This document shows, in pieces, positions 1-8,732 of a DNA stretch of 59,720 nucleotides. The DNA is taken from NCBI GenBank assembly GCA_024405815.1, contig JAKSNX010000002.1:1-59720 (forward strand). The letters run 5' to 3'. The stretch is from Paludibacteraceae bacterium. GTDB lineage: Bacteria; Bacteroidota; Bacteroidia; Bacteroidales; Paludibacteraceae. Each line of letters opens with the position of its first letter. The stretch's first letter is position 1. Under the pieces are notes generated by a model. That model searched no databases. It saw nothing but the letters and a program-made list of their open reading frames with translations, and was not told the origin of the DNA. Position numbers and translations under genes: made by a program.

Positions 1-95
1 TCCAGCAACCACTTGCTAAGCTGCAAATCCACTTGCCGCATAGTTGATTCAAATTTTTAATGGTGTCGCTGCTCTTTTGTTAGTTTGTCAGACAT
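1..95 (-). pseudogene. Possible decayed N-terminus of a Vsr-type (very short patch repair) endonuclease, cut by the window edge
   Basis: On the minus strand an ATG at 95-93 opens MSDKLTKEQRHH and then hits TAA. That dodecamer resembles the usual start of Vsr endonucleases. In the next frame the sequence continues KNLNQLCGKW, which lines up loosely with the family's N-M-x-x-I-x-G-K stretch. In the third frame it reads DLQLSKWLL, resembling the following E-L-x-V-R-K-W-L. Two frameshifts would therefore be needed, so if real it is a dead gene. Only about 30 codons are visible and no catalytic residue lies inside the window. The resemblance is from memory of the family and could be chance. Confidence 0.3.
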
Positions 96-153
96 AAATC
101 AAGAACGAAATTACAATTTTTTTCTCATAAAAACAATAAAAAGCACAGCAAAG

Positions 154-185
154 TTTGGCAATATCAGCAATTTATACTAATTTTG
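154..185 (+). promoter_or_regulatory. Bacteroidota-type promoter for rpsA
   Basis: TTTG at 154-157, a 20-base spacer, then TAATTTTG at 178-185. This matches the TTTG / TAnnTTTG consensus of the Bacteroidota primary sigma factor. It implies a leader of roughly 65 bases before the rpsA ATG. Confidence 0.6.
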
Positions 186-258
186 CAGTCCAAAAATCAG
201 AACCGCCCGCTTAGGCGATTATAAATAATGTCAAACAACTAATTAAATTTATTTTATT

Positions 259-2169
259 ATGACAAAGAAAACAATTAACATGCAGGGAGTCGAGGATTTC
301 GACTGGAATGCGTACGAGAATGGCGCCGTAGAGTCATCTATGAGCCAAGAAGACCAAAAACAGGCTTACGACAAGACACTTAGCCAAATTAACACAAGTG
401 ATGTGGTTGAGGGTACAGTAATTGCCATGAACAAACGTGAGGTTGTAGTTAACATAGGCTACAAATCTGACGGTATTGTATCTATGAATGAGTTCCGTTA
501 CAATCCGGACCTTAAGATTGGAGATAAGGTAGAGGTCTTCATAGAATCACAAGAAGATAAAAAAGGACAACTAATCCTTTCACATAAAAGAGCCCGCAGC
601 GCACGCTCTTGGGATAGAGTTAATGAGGCTCTTAACAACGATGAAATTATTAAGGGATTCATCAAGAGCCGCACAAAGGGCGGTATGATTGTGGATGTAT
701 TTGGTATAGAGGCATTCTTGCCAGGCTCACAAATAGATGTTAAGCCTATACGTGACTACGATGTATTTGTAGGCAAGACTATGGACTTTAAGGTTGTTAA
801 GATTAACCATGAGTTCAAAAACGTAGTTGTATCTCATAAGGCTCTTATTGAGGCTGAGATTGAGCAACAGAAGAAAGAGATTATCAGCAAACTTGAGAAA
901 GGTCAGGTACTTGAGGGTGTTGTTAAGGGCATAGAGCCTTACGGCTGCTTCATAGACCTTGGCGGTGTTGATGGTCTTATCCATATTACAGATCTATCTT
1001 GGGGTAGAATTTCTCACCCAAGTGAGATACTTACACTTGACCAGAAGATTAACGTGGTTATCCTTGATTTCAATGAGGAGAAGACACGTATAGCACTTGG
1101 TCTTAAACAACTTACTCCACAACCTTGGGAGGCACTTGACCCTAACTTGAAGGTAGGTGACAAGGTAACAGGTAAGGTTGTAGTTGTAGCAGATTACGGT
1201 GCATTTGTAGAGATTGCTCCAGGTGTTGAAGGTCTTGTACACGTATCAGAGATGAGCTGGTCACAGCACTTGCGTTCTGCACAGGATTTTGTTAAGGTTG
1301 GCGACACTATTGAGACCCAAATTCTTACTCTTGACCGCGATGAGCGTAAGATGTCTCTTGGTATCAAGCAACTTAAAGATGACCCATGGATTAACATCGA
1401 TGAGAAATATGCAATAGGCAGCAAGCATACCGCTAAGGTACGCAATTTCACTAATTTTGGTGTATTTGTAGAACTTGAAGAGGGTGTAGATGGTCTAATC
1501 CACATCTCAGACCTATCTTGGACAAAGAAAATCAAACACCCATCAGAGTTCACCACTCTTGATGCAATGATAGACATCGTGGTTCTTGAGATAGATAAAG
1601 AGAACCGCCGTCTAAGTCTTGGACACAAGCAGTTAGAGGAGAACCCATGGGATACTTACGAGACTATATTTACAGTAGATTCTATTCACCAAGGTACCAT
1701 TATAGAGATGATGGACAAGGGTGCAGTAATCTCTCTTGAGTATGGTATAGAGGGCTTTGCAACTCCTAAACACCTTGTAAAAGAAGATGGCTCACAAGCC
1801 AAACTTGATGAGAAACTTGACTTCAAGGTAATAGAGTTCAACAAGGACGCAAAACGTATTATCCTTTCTCACAGCCGTATATTTGAGGATGCTCAAAAGG
1901 CAGCCAACGGCGATGCTCCTGCTACAGAGAAGAAGGCTAAGAAAGCCAAGAAAGAGGACGCTCCACAAATGGAGAAGACTACCCTTGGCGATATAGAGGG
2001 TCTTGCACAGCTTAAAGAGCAACTTTCTAAGAGCGAGGCTAAGGCAGAGAAACCTGCTAAGGCAGAAAAGGCAGAGAAGGCACCTAAGGCTGAAAAAGCG
2101 GAAAAACCTGCCGCTAAGAAAGCTACAAAGAAAGCCGCCAAGGCAGACGATGCCGAAAAAGCAGAATAA
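259..2169 (+). CDS. rpsA: 30S ribosomal protein S1
   Basis: This is the RNA-binding S1 protein of the small ribosomal subunit, which helps load mRNA for translation initiation. The 636 residues show six S1 (OB-fold) repeats at about 48-110, 127-195, 215-285, 300-370, 387-457 and 474-540. Repeats 3 to 5 carry the strong GVDGLIHITDLSW-type signature. After about residue 555 the chain becomes a lysine/alanine/glutamate-rich tail, typical of Bacteroidota S1. The ATG at 259 is the first start after a clear promoter. The gene stands alone and ends at a perfect hairpin terminator facing uvrA. Confidence 0.96.
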   Translation: MTKKTINMQGVEDFDWNAYENGAVESSMSQEDQKQAYDKTLSQINTSDVVEGTVIAMNKREVVVNIGYKSDGIVSMNEFRYNPDLKIGDKVEVFIESQEDKKGQLILSHKRARSARSWDRVNEALNNDEIIKGFIKSRTKGGMIVDVFGIEAFLPGSQIDVKPIRDYDVFVGKTMDFKVVKINHEFKNVVVSHKALIEAEIEQQKKEIISKLEKGQVLEGVVKGIEPYGCFIDLGGVDGLIHITDLSWGRISHPSEILTLDQKINVVILDFNEEKTRIALGLKQLTPQPWEALDPNLKVGDKVTGKVVVVADYGAFVEIAPGVEGLVHVSEMSWSQHLRSAQDFVKVGDTIETQILTLDRDERKMSLGIKQLKDDPWINIDEKYAIGSKHTAKVRNFTNFGVFVELEEGVDGLIHISDLSWTKKIKHPSEFTTLDAMIDIVVLEIDKENRRLSLGHKQLEENPWDTYETIFTVDSIHQGTIIEMMDKGAVISLEYGIEGFATPKHLVKEDGSQAKLDEKLDFKVIEFNKDAKRIILSHSRIFEDAQKAANGDAPATEKKAKKAKKEDAPQMEKTTLGDIEGLAQLKEQLSKSEAKAEKPAKAEKAEKAPKAEKAEKPAAKKATKKAAKADDAEKAE

Positions 2170-2183
2170 AATTCTCTAACATA

Positions 2184-2220
2184 AAAAAGAAAGAAGAGCC
2201 ATTGGCTCTTCTTTCTTTTT
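2184..2220. terminator. Bidirectional rho-independent terminator between rpsA and uvrA
   Basis: Perfect inverted repeat: arm 2184-2200 ends AAGAAGAGCC, the loop is ATT, and arm 2204-2220 begins GGCTCTTCTT. It is flanked by A-rich and T-rich runs, so it can serve both converging genes. Confidence 0.9.
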
Positions 2221-2221
2221 T

Positions 2222-2264
2222 ACATCATACACCATACATCATACATCATACATCATACATTATA
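2222..2264. repeat. Heptad repeat family A, copy A1
   Basis: Five to six tandem 7-mers; on the minus strand the unit is TGATGTA with one variant TGGTGTA. The repeat runs into the 3' end of uvrA and supplies its TGA stop codon. Confidence 0.9.
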
Positions 2265-4949
2265 AATATACCTCCCCGTTTCAGACTCCTTACACTTTAC
2301 AAGTTCTTCAGGGGTTCCCTCAAACACCACGGAACCACCATCATCGCCACCACCCGGACCTAAATCTATAATGTGGTCTGCCTGAACTATAACATCGGGG
2401 TTATGCTCTATAATAATAAGGGTGTGCCCATTCTCTATAAGCTTGTTAAACGCCTTAATAAGAGTGACTATATCTGAACTATGAAGCCCTGTTGTGGGCT
2501 CATCAAAAATAAACACTTTATTATGCTGTGAACCGCTAGCAAGTATAGATGCAAGCTTAACCCTCTGGCTCTCACCACCTGACAGCGTACTTGACGACTG
2601 TCCTAATTTTATATAGCCTATACCCACATCCTGTAGCGGTTTCAGACGCTTAACTATACGCTGTGCAGTTACATTGGAGTCCTCAGAAAAGAACTCAATG
2701 GCTTGATTCACAGTCATACACAACACATCATATATATTCACTCCCCTATACTTTACATCAAGCACCTCTTGCTTATAACGTTTGCCATGGCATGCATCAC
2801 ACTCAAGCACCACATCTGCCATAAACTGCATAGGCACCACTATTGTACCCTCACCCTGGCACTCCTCACATCTGCCTCCTGGTGTATTGAAAGAGAAATA
2901 AGAAGATGAGAACCCCATCTGCTTGGCAAGAGGCTGCTCTGCAAACAAGTTTCTTATCTCATCAAAAGCCTTTAGATATATACAAGGATTTGAGCGTGAC
3001 GATTTTCCTATAGGGTTCTGGTCCACAAGTTCTATGCCGCCTATTAGGTTCAAACTACCCTCCAATGTTCCAAAACTGCCCACAGACTCCACCATATCAC
3101 CCCTATAACGCTTAACCGCTCCATACAGAATATCTTTTACAAGGGTTGATTTTCCGCTACCACTTACGCCCGTCACCACAGTCATAACCCCGATAGGGAA
3201 CTTTACGCTAATGTTTTTAAGGTTATTCTGCGTTGCACCCTTAATCTCTATATAGTTATTCCAACGGCGGCGTACAGTTGGCACAGGTGTCTTAACCAGC
3301 GTATCTACATAATCTTTAGGAGACCCCTCATAAACCACATTTCCGCCTAATCTGCCTGCTCCAGGACCTATATTTATAACATAATCTGCGGCGGCTATAA
3401 TCTTCTCATCGTGTTCCACCACAACCACAGTATTGCCTATCTGCTGTAGTCTTCTTAACACACCTATAAGTTGGTCTGTGTTTTTAGGGTGAAGCCCTAT
3501 ACTTGGCTCATCAAGTATATATAATGACCCTACAAGGCTGCTACCAAGCGATGTGGCAAGATTTATTCTCTGACTCTCACCACCCGATAGCGTATTTGAC
3601 GCACGGTTAAGTGTAAGATACTCAAGCCCCACATCCACCAAATAGCCTAAACGGGATTTTATCTCTGCAAGTAGTTTACTTGCCGCACTCTGCTCATACT
3701 CAGTAAACTGAGCGTTATCAAAAAACGCAAGCAGTTTGTTTATAGGCATCGCTGTAAGTTCAGTTATTGACTTACCGCACACCTTAACATACTGAGCCTC
3801 AAGCCTTAAACGTGTACCATCGCAATCAGGGCAAACGGTCTTACCCCTATAGCGGCTCAGCATTACACGATACTGAATCTTGTACTGGTTCTGCTCCACA
3901 AACCTAAAGAACTCATTAAGCCCATAAAAATACTCGTTGCCTGTCCAGAGTAACTTTTTCTGCTCAGGTGTAAGTTCAAAATATGGCTTGTGAATCGGGA
4001 ACCCGAATTTTGAGGCATGGCGTATAAGATTCTGCTTATCCTCGCCCATAAGTTTGCCACGCCAAGGTGCTATGGCATCTTCATAAATGGAGAGTGTCTT
4101 GTTTGGCACCACCAAATTCTCATCTATACCTATTACATTACCAAACCCCTGACATGTAGGGCATGCCCCCATCGGGCTGTTAAAATTAAACAGCTGTTCA
4201 GACGGCTCCTCAAACTTTATTCCGTCTGCCTCAAAATTCTCAGAAAACTCCTTATCCCCTACAAAACATACCCCTCCCCCCTCATAAAACGCAGTCTCCA
4301 CAGAGTCTGCCATTCTGTTCAGAAAAGCCTGTTCCGCCGATGCTGTAAACCTCTCTACCACAAGCAATAAACTATTGTATGGTTTTGCCACGTCAAAATC
4401 ATCTATCCTAATCACCTCTCCATCTACATACACGCGGCTGAAACCCTGCGTTTTAAGCACTCTAAGCTTAGCGGAATCCTTTATCGGTGCCATAAGCATA
4501 GAGACTGTACCCTCCTCCATTTTAGAAATGTAGTCAAGCACATCTTTAACGGTGTGTTTTGTCACCACACTACCCGATATAGGAGATACCGTCTTACCTA
4601 TACGGGCAAAAAGCAGTTTAAGATAATCGTAAATCTCTGTAGATGTGCCTACTGTGGAACGTGGATTGCGGGTCTTGACCTTCTGCTCCACTGCAATGGC
4701 TGGCGGCAGATGGTCAATAAAATCCACATCGGGGTGCTGTTTGTTGCCTACAAACTGACGTGCGTATGATGATAGGCTCTCCACATAACGGCGTTGCCCC
4801 TCAGTATACAAGGTGTCAAAGGCAAGTGACGATTTGCCACTGCCACTGACACCTGTAATTACAACAAACTTACCTGCAGGAATGTTAACATCTATATTTT
4901 TCAGATTGTTAACCCTTGCCCCTCTAATATTTATCTGACTATTGTCTAT
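2253..4949 (-). CDS. uvrA: Excinuclease ABC subunit A, apparently with an ATA start codon
   Basis: UvrA is the DNA-damage sensor ATPase of nucleotide excision repair and works with UvrB. Counting from ATA at 4949-4947 the protein has 898 residues. It shows Walker A GVSGSGKSS at about 33-41, zinc-finger cysteine pairs (CPTCQGFG, CPDCDG, CEECQGEG, CDACHG), a second P-loop GVSGSGKST and two signatures LSGGESQR. The coding frame reads cleanly back to the pfkA stop (4967-4965) without any ATG, GTG or TTG before the P-loop. The first TTG (4811) would delete Walker A. ATA is preceded by GGAGG about 9 bases upstream and gives a normal N-terminus (xDNSQINIRGARVNNLKN). The C-terminal NV and stop come from repeat A1. 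Confidence 0.93.
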   Translation of the reverse strand: MDNSQINIRGARVNNLKNIDVNIPAGKFVVITGVSGSGKSSLAFDTLYTEGQRRYVESLSSYARQFVGNKQHPDVDFIDHLPPAIAVEQKVKTRNPRSTVGTSTEIYDYLKLLFARIGKTVSPISGSVVTKHTVKDVLDYISKMEEGTVSMLMAPIKDSAKLRVLKTQGFSRVYVDGEVIRIDDFDVAKPYNSLLLVVERFTASAEQAFLNRMADSVETAFYEGGGVCFVGDKEFSENFEADGIKFEEPSEQLFNFNSPMGACPTCQGFGNVIGIDENLVVPNKTLSIYEDAIAPWRGKLMGEDKQNLIRHASKFGFPIHKPYFELTPEQKKLLWTGNEYFYGLNEFFRFVEQNQYKIQYRVMLSRYRGKTVCPDCDGTRLRLEAQYVKVCGKSITELTAMPINKLLAFFDNAQFTEYEQSAASKLLAEIKSRLGYLVDVGLEYLTLNRASNTLSGGESQRINLATSLGSSLVGSLYILDEPSIGLHPKNTDQLIGVLRRLQQIGNTVVVVEHDEKIIAAADYVINIGPGAGRLGGNVVYEGSPKDYVDTLVKTPVPTVRRRWNNYIEIKGATQNNLKNISVKFPIGVMTVVTGVSGSGKSTLVKDILYGAVKRYRGDMVESVGSFGTLEGSLNLIGGIELVDQNPIGKSSRSNPCIYLKAFDEIRNLFAEQPLAKQMGFSSSYFSFNTPGGRCEECQGEGTIVVPMQFMADVVLECDACHGKRYKQEVLDVKYRGVNIYDVLCMTVNQAIEFFSEDSNVTAQRIVKRLKPLQDVGIGYIKLGQSSSTLSGGESQRVKLASILASGSQHNKVFIFDEPTTGLHSSDIVTLIKAFNKLIENGHTLIIIEHNPDVIVQADHIIDLGPGGGDDGGSVVFEGTPEELVKCKESETGRYIYNV

Positions 4950-4964
4950 AAGACTTGTCCTCCG

Positions 4965-5945
4965 TTAGATGGAAAGTGTTCTAAGTGCGTTAAACAGACG
5001 CTTGTTAATAGGTTTGTCGTCCTTAATGGCACGTGAGAACGGAACATACACAATCTCATCGTTTACAATACCTACCATAATGTTACGCTGACCTTCAAGC
5101 AGAGCCTCAATGGCGGCCACGCCCATACGGCTTGCAAGAATACGGTCTTGAGCAGACGGTGTACCGCCACGCTGGATATGACCAAGTATAACCTCACGTA
5201 CATCGTACTCAGGGTGCAGTTTTCTGGCAGCCTCAGCAATACCTTTGGCACCACCTGTAACATCGCTCTCTGCCACAAGCACAATACTACTGTTCTTGGT
5301 TTTACGGAATCCGTTACCTACAACCTCTTCAAGCACCTCTTTCTTAATCTCCTCCTCAGGTATTACGGCAGCCTCTGCACCGGCGGCTATAGCGGCGTTA
5401 AGTGCAAGGAAACCAGCATCACGACCCATAACCTCTACAAAGAACAGACGCTCATGAGACGATGCTGTGTCACGTATTCTATCCACACACTCTATCACTG
5501 TATTCAGTGCCGTGTCGTACCCGATGGTGAAGTCAGTGCCACACAAGTCATTATCTATGGTACAAGGCAGACCTACAACAGGCATATTGTACTCTTCTGC
5601 AAAATTCTTGGCACCTGTGAATGTACCGTCACCGCCAAGCACTATTAATGCATCTATATTATGCTTTTGTATTGTCTCATACGCTTTTTTTCTGCCTTCA
5701 GGTGTAGTAAACTCCGGACAACGTGCTGTCTTAATGATGGTACCGCCACGTTGAATAATATTACTTACGTCCTGAGTCTTAAACTCCACCACCTCATCGG
5801 TGATAAGACCTTTGTAACCACGATATATGGCACATACCTTCATGCCATTACAAATAGCGGCACGCGTAACCGCCCTTAAACCTGCATTCATACCTGGTGC
5901 GTCACCTCCCGATGTCAGAACACCAACTGTTTTAATTTGAGCCAT
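4965..5945 (-). CDS. pfkA: ATP-dependent 6-phosphofructokinase
   Basis: Phosphorylates fructose-6-phosphate to fructose-1,6-bisphosphate, the committed step of glycolysis, in the cytoplasm. The 326-residue length is normal for bacterial PfkA. Visible motifs are [10 protein letters not shown] near the N-terminus (ATP-binding), GGDGTFTGA, the catalytic TIDND loop and the substrate motif [10 protein letters not shown]. The glycine in GGDGT points to ATP rather than pyrophosphate as donor. It lies directly upstream of uvrA on the same strand, 15 bases apart and in the same frame, so the two may be co-transcribed. The region before its ATG holds heptad repeat C1 rather than a clear TAnnTTTG box. 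Confidence 0.95.
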   Translation of the reverse strand: MAQIKTVGVLTSGGDAPGMNAGLRAVTRAAICNGMKVCAIYRGYKGLITDEVVEFKTQDVSNIIQRGGTIIKTARCPEFTTPEGRKKAYETIQKHNIDALIVLGGDGTFTGAKNFAEEYNMPVVGLPCTIDNDLCGTDFTIGYDTALNTVIECVDRIRDTASSHERLFFVEVMGRDAGFLALNAAIAAGAEAAVIPEEEIKKEVLEEVVGNGFRKTKNSSIVLVAESDVTGGAKGIAEAARKLHPEYDVREVILGHIQRGGTPSAQDRILASRMGVAAIEALLEGQRNIMVGIVNDEIVYVPFSRAIKDDKPINKRLFNALRTLSI

Positions 5946-5956
5946 AATAAATATAA

Positions 5957-5978
5957 TTGAAAATTGAAAGTTAAAAGT
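5957..5978. repeat. Heptad repeat family C, copy C1
   Basis: On the plus strand two TGAAAAT/TGAAAGT-type units plus a degenerate third. Read on the pfkA coding strand it is the TTTTCAA orientation, ending about 12 bases before the pfkA start codon. Confidence 0.75.
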
Positions 5979-5982
5979 TATT

Positions 5983-6004
5983 CATACATCATACATCATA
6001 CATC
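5983..6004. repeat. Heptad repeat family A, copy A2
   Basis: Three tandem 7-mers (minus-strand unit TGATGTA). It supplies the stop codon and last residues of ispH and lies between copies C1 and B1. Confidence 0.88.
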
Positions 6005-6880
6005 AATCCCTTGTCCCTTGACCCTTGACCCTATCTCCTCCATCTGCCACATCGGGGTACTGGTGGCACCGCAAATGCCCACACTTTCAGCCCCGTCAAA
6101 CCACCTCATGTCTATCTGCCCCGCATTCTGGATAAAATGGCTATTCCTGTTTGCCGCATAACATGTATCAAACAGTGCCTTTGCATTGGAACTTTTGTCG
6201 CCACCCACAAAAATAATAACATCATGACGTTTTGCAAAATTCTCTATCTTCTGCTGACGACCCGCCACCTGACGGCATATAGTGTCGTATGCCGTAAAAC
6301 TTGCACCGCTAACCATTCTACCCTCAAAAAAATCACTCAAAGCCCTAAATCCATCAATAGATTTGGTTGTTTGTGAGAATAAAAGAATGCTCTTGCCAAA
6401 ATCTATTTTTGAAATACCCTGCTCATCATCTATACCCTCCACTACTATAGCCTTGCCGTCTGTCTGCCCCACCAGTCCGTTCACCTCTGCATGTCCGTTC
6501 TTACCATATATAACTATCTGTGCATCGGGGTGCTCTGTATAAGCCTTACGTATTTTCTGCTGTAATTTCAGCACCACCGGGCAAGTGGCATCTATAACCC
6601 TGATACCCAACTCTTTTGCAACCTTATACGTAGATGGCGGCTCCCCATGAGCCCTAAACAGCACTCTGTTACCATTGTGGGCAGGCAAGTCTCTATGGTT
6701 TATAACCACCAACCCCCTCTCAGCCAAACGTTTAACCTCATCGCCGTTATGGACTATATCTCCCAAGCAGTATAGAGGCTCTACGCTGCCGCCCAACTCT
6801 GTCTCTGCCTTGGTTATGGCATTCACCACTCCAAAACAGAAACCTGAATCGCCGTCTATCTCAACCTTTAGTCCTGACAT
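5996..6880 (-). CDS. ispH: 4-hydroxy-3-methylbut-2-enyl diphosphate reductase
   Basis: IspH (LytB) is the iron-sulfur enzyme that makes IPP and DMAPP in the last step of the MEP isoprenoid pathway, feeding UppS and quinone synthesis. The 294 residues contain the three cluster cysteines in GFCFGV (near residue 15), ATCPVV and GICGATSTP. The substrate-binding histidines appear in HNGDEV and RAHGEPPS. The ATG lies 13 bases inside the end of cmk, so translation is probably coupled. The last nine residues (RVKGQGIDV) and the stop are encoded by heptad repeats B1 and A2, an unusual low-complexity tail. Confidence 0.95.
   Translation of the reverse strand: MSGLKVEIDGDSGFCFGVVNAITKAETELGGSVEPLYCLGDIVHNGDEVKRLAERGLVVINHRDLPAHNGNRVLFRAHGEPPSTYKVAKELGIRVIDATCPVVLKLQQKIRKAYTEHPDAQIVIYGKNGHAEVNGLVGQTDGKAIVVEGIDDEQGISKIDFGKSILLFSQTTKSIDGFRALSDFFEGRMVSGASFTAYDTICRQVAGRQQKIENFAKRHDVIIFVGGDKSSNAKALFDTCYAANRNSHFIQNAGQIDMRWFDGAESVGICGATSTPMWQMEEIGSRVKGQGIDV
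6008..6032. repeat. Heptad repeat family B, copy B1
   Basis: Three tandem plus-strand 7-mers of the TGTCCCT/TGACCCT type. It lies inside the 3' coding end of ispH, where the complementary strand is read as RVKGQG. Confidence 0.88.
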
Positions 6881-7542
6881 GCCTCTTTAAATTTCTCCAT
6901 AACCCACAAATTCTGCTCATCTATAGTCATATTGCTGTTATCCAGCACTATAGCATCATCTGCCCTACGCAGTGGGCTTACGGCTCTTGTCTCGTCCAAA
7001 TGGTCACGCTCCTTAACATTGGCAAGTATCTCATCATAATCGGCACTCTGCCCTTTTGCCTTCAGCTCATCAAATCTGCGGCGGGCACGAATGGCGGCAT
7101 CGGCGGTAACAAAAAGTTTAAGTTCCGCATTTGGGAAAACCACTGTACCTATATCCCTGCCGTCCATAACCACACCACCCTTATCTCCCATAGCCTTCTG
7201 CAATTTAACCAGATGTGCCCTAACCTCAGGTATTGCACTTACATGGCTTACTGCCTTGCTGACCTCAATACCACGTATCTCGCTCTCCACACTTTCACCA
7301 TTCAGCATAGCCTTGCCATCGGGTGCAAAAGTTATAGCCACATTATCAAGGTCAGAGGCAAGCCTCTCCACATCAACCACACCACCTGAAACATAATTGT
7401 GTCTTAAAGCATATAATGCCACAGACCTGTACATTGCACCTGTATCTACATATATATAGCCCACACTTTTAGCCAAAGTCTTTGCCATAGTGCTTTTTCC
7501 ACACGATGAGTAACCGTCAACCGCTACAGTAATGTTTTTCAT
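6868..7542 (-). CDS. cmk: Cytidylate kinase
   Basis: Phosphorylates CMP and dCMP to the diphosphates using ATP. The 224-residue protein has the P-loop GYSSCGKST at about 9-17, the conserved YVDTGAMYRSVALYA nucleotide site and MDGRDIGTVVFP in the middle. Its start overlaps the porQ stop as ATGA and its end overlaps ispH by 13 bases, so porQ-cmk-ispH form one tightly coupled operon. I recall porQ next to cmk in other Bacteroidota, which supports both calls. Confidence 0.95.
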   Translation of the reverse strand: MKNITVAVDGYSSCGKSTMAKTLAKSVGYIYVDTGAMYRSVALYALRHNYVSGGVVDVERLASDLDNVAITFAPDGKAMLNGESVESEIRGIEVSKAVSHVSAIPEVRAHLVKLQKAMGDKGGVVMDGRDIGTVVFPNAELKLFVTADAAIRARRRFDELKAKGQSADYDEILANVKERDHLDETRAVSPLRRADDAIVLDNSNMTIDEQNLWVMEKFKEACQD

Positions 7543-8558
7543 AGTGCCTTCTTGTTTATTTTGTTTAAGTTGATGCCAAATGTAAAATGTGCCGTAACAG
7601 ACGATGAACTATAAAATGCTATGCCTATGCCAAACCTTACCATCTTTACATTGCCGCCACCGCCAAAAGATAATCCTGCCAATGACAGCACATTAGGGTT
7701 TTTCAGGCTTAATCCTCTGTCAAAATTATAAGATAGAGCCACCCAGAATTTTTCTGACTTAGGCACTATATCCAGACCTATTATAAATTTCTTACCTATC
7801 ATCAGCCCTGCCTTACCCTCATTCTCATCCTTATTCCAACGCTGAAGATTCTGCAGTGTAAGGTTCAGCACAAGCGGAGCCTTAGCCAATCTTTTGCTTA
7901 CACCCAATGCAAGGTTCATAGGCATCCAGTCATTAGCCATAACTATACCGTGCGGACCCGCTATCTTACCTCCAAAGTTCTGTAGTACAAGCCCCACGTT
8001 TACAAGCGATACCGTATCGTGGAACATGATTCCCACATCAGACCCCAATGAGAACGACGTGTAGCCACCATAACTGTTTATCACAGGTTTAAGCGTGACA
8101 CCTATTGTAAAATATCTGTTAAGATAGCGTGAGTAGGTGGCAAGAAAGGCAAAATCATTAGCAGTAACCTTGCCTGTAGGCACTCCGTACTTGTCATATC
8201 CGTCCATTGTTCCGTACATTGTGGCTTGAAATCCCACTTGAAAAGCATCCTTATCAGAGAATTTCATAGAATATGTGCCACTTGTATATCCCGTACTTTT
8301 CATATATACGGCACCATTTATATGGATTTGTTTCTCTGACTCCGTACGCAGTGCAGCAGGGTTGGAGAAGGCAAACATCGGGTCAGTATCTATGTAAGAG
8401 ACTATATTTCCGCCCAATGCAGCCGTATGTGCGGATACAGGCGCCTCCAAAAAAGAACTGAAAGCCGTACCCATTTGCTGTGCATATACAGGTACCCCGT
8501 CAAATGCCGCAAGGCAAACGGCAACAATCCATATAAGTATATCCGAATTTCTTCTCAC
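7539..8558 (-). CDS. porQ: Type IX secretion system outer-membrane protein PorQ
   Basis: PorQ is an outer-membrane beta-barrel of the FadL/PorV type, needed at the attachment step of type IX secretion. The 339 residues start at GTG (8558) with a signal peptide ending VPVYAQ. Then comes the family's early motif with SAHTAALGG and an F-x-N-P-A-A-L stretch (FAFSNPAALR), followed by alternating barrel strands rich in glycine and aromatics. The C-terminus FTFGINLNKINKKAL is barrel-like. Its place directly before cmk supports PorQ over its homologue PorV. It is the promoter-proximal gene of porQ-cmk-ispH. Confidence 0.85.
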   Translation of the reverse strand: MRRNSDILIWIVAVCLAAFDGVPVYAQQMGTAFSSFLEAPVSAHTAALGGNIVSYIDTDPMFAFSNPAALRTESEKQIHINGAVYMKSTGYTSGTYSMKFSDKDAFQVGFQATMYGTMDGYDKYGVPTGKVTANDFAFLATYSRYLNRYFTIGVTLKPVINSYGGYTSFSLGSDVGIMFHDTVSLVNVGLVLQNFGGKIAGPHGIVMANDWMPMNLALGVSKRLAKAPLVLNLTLQNLQRWNKDENEGKAGLMIGKKFIIGLDIVPKSEKFWVALSYNFDRGLSLKNPNVLSLAGLSFGGGGNVKMVRFGIGIAFYSSSSVTAHFTFGINLNKINKKAL

Positions 8559-8578
8559 CCTAATTTATTAAAAACCTT

Positions 8579-8612
8579 CAAATTTAGTAAAAAATTCTTA
8601 AACTTGGCATCA
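8579..8612 (-). promoter_or_regulatory. Probable promoter for porQ-cmk-ispH
   Basis: On the minus strand TTTG at 8612-8609, a 22-base spacer, then TAAATTTG at 8586-8579, 20 bases before the GTG start. The spacer is slightly long. Confidence 0.45.
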
Positions 8613-8670
8613 AAATGCATTTATATAAAAAAAATAATTACAAAAATGCAATTATGTAAAAAAAAAACAT

Positions 8671-8678
8671 TACATTTG
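8671..8678 (+). promoter_or_regulatory. -7 box of the tonB promoter
   Basis: TACATTTG matches TAnnTTTG and lies 54 bases before the tonB ATG. The surrounding bases are very AT-rich with several A tracts. No convincing -33 TTG was found at the usual spacing. Confidence 0.5.
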
Positions 8679-8732
8679 CAAACGGCTTTATGGGACAAGG
8701 CCACCAAAGAGTATAACTTATTAAAAAATAAT

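Noticed and set aside
1194..1628. Long minus-strand open frame inside rpsA
   Set aside because: It lies fully antisense to a clearly conserved S1 gene, has no promoter or family motif, and reads as a serine/arginine-rich shadow of the S1 repeats.
5148..5648. 166-codon plus-strand open frame antisense to pfkA
   Set aside because: Fully covered by the conserved phosphofructokinase gene; no start signal and no recognisable motif.
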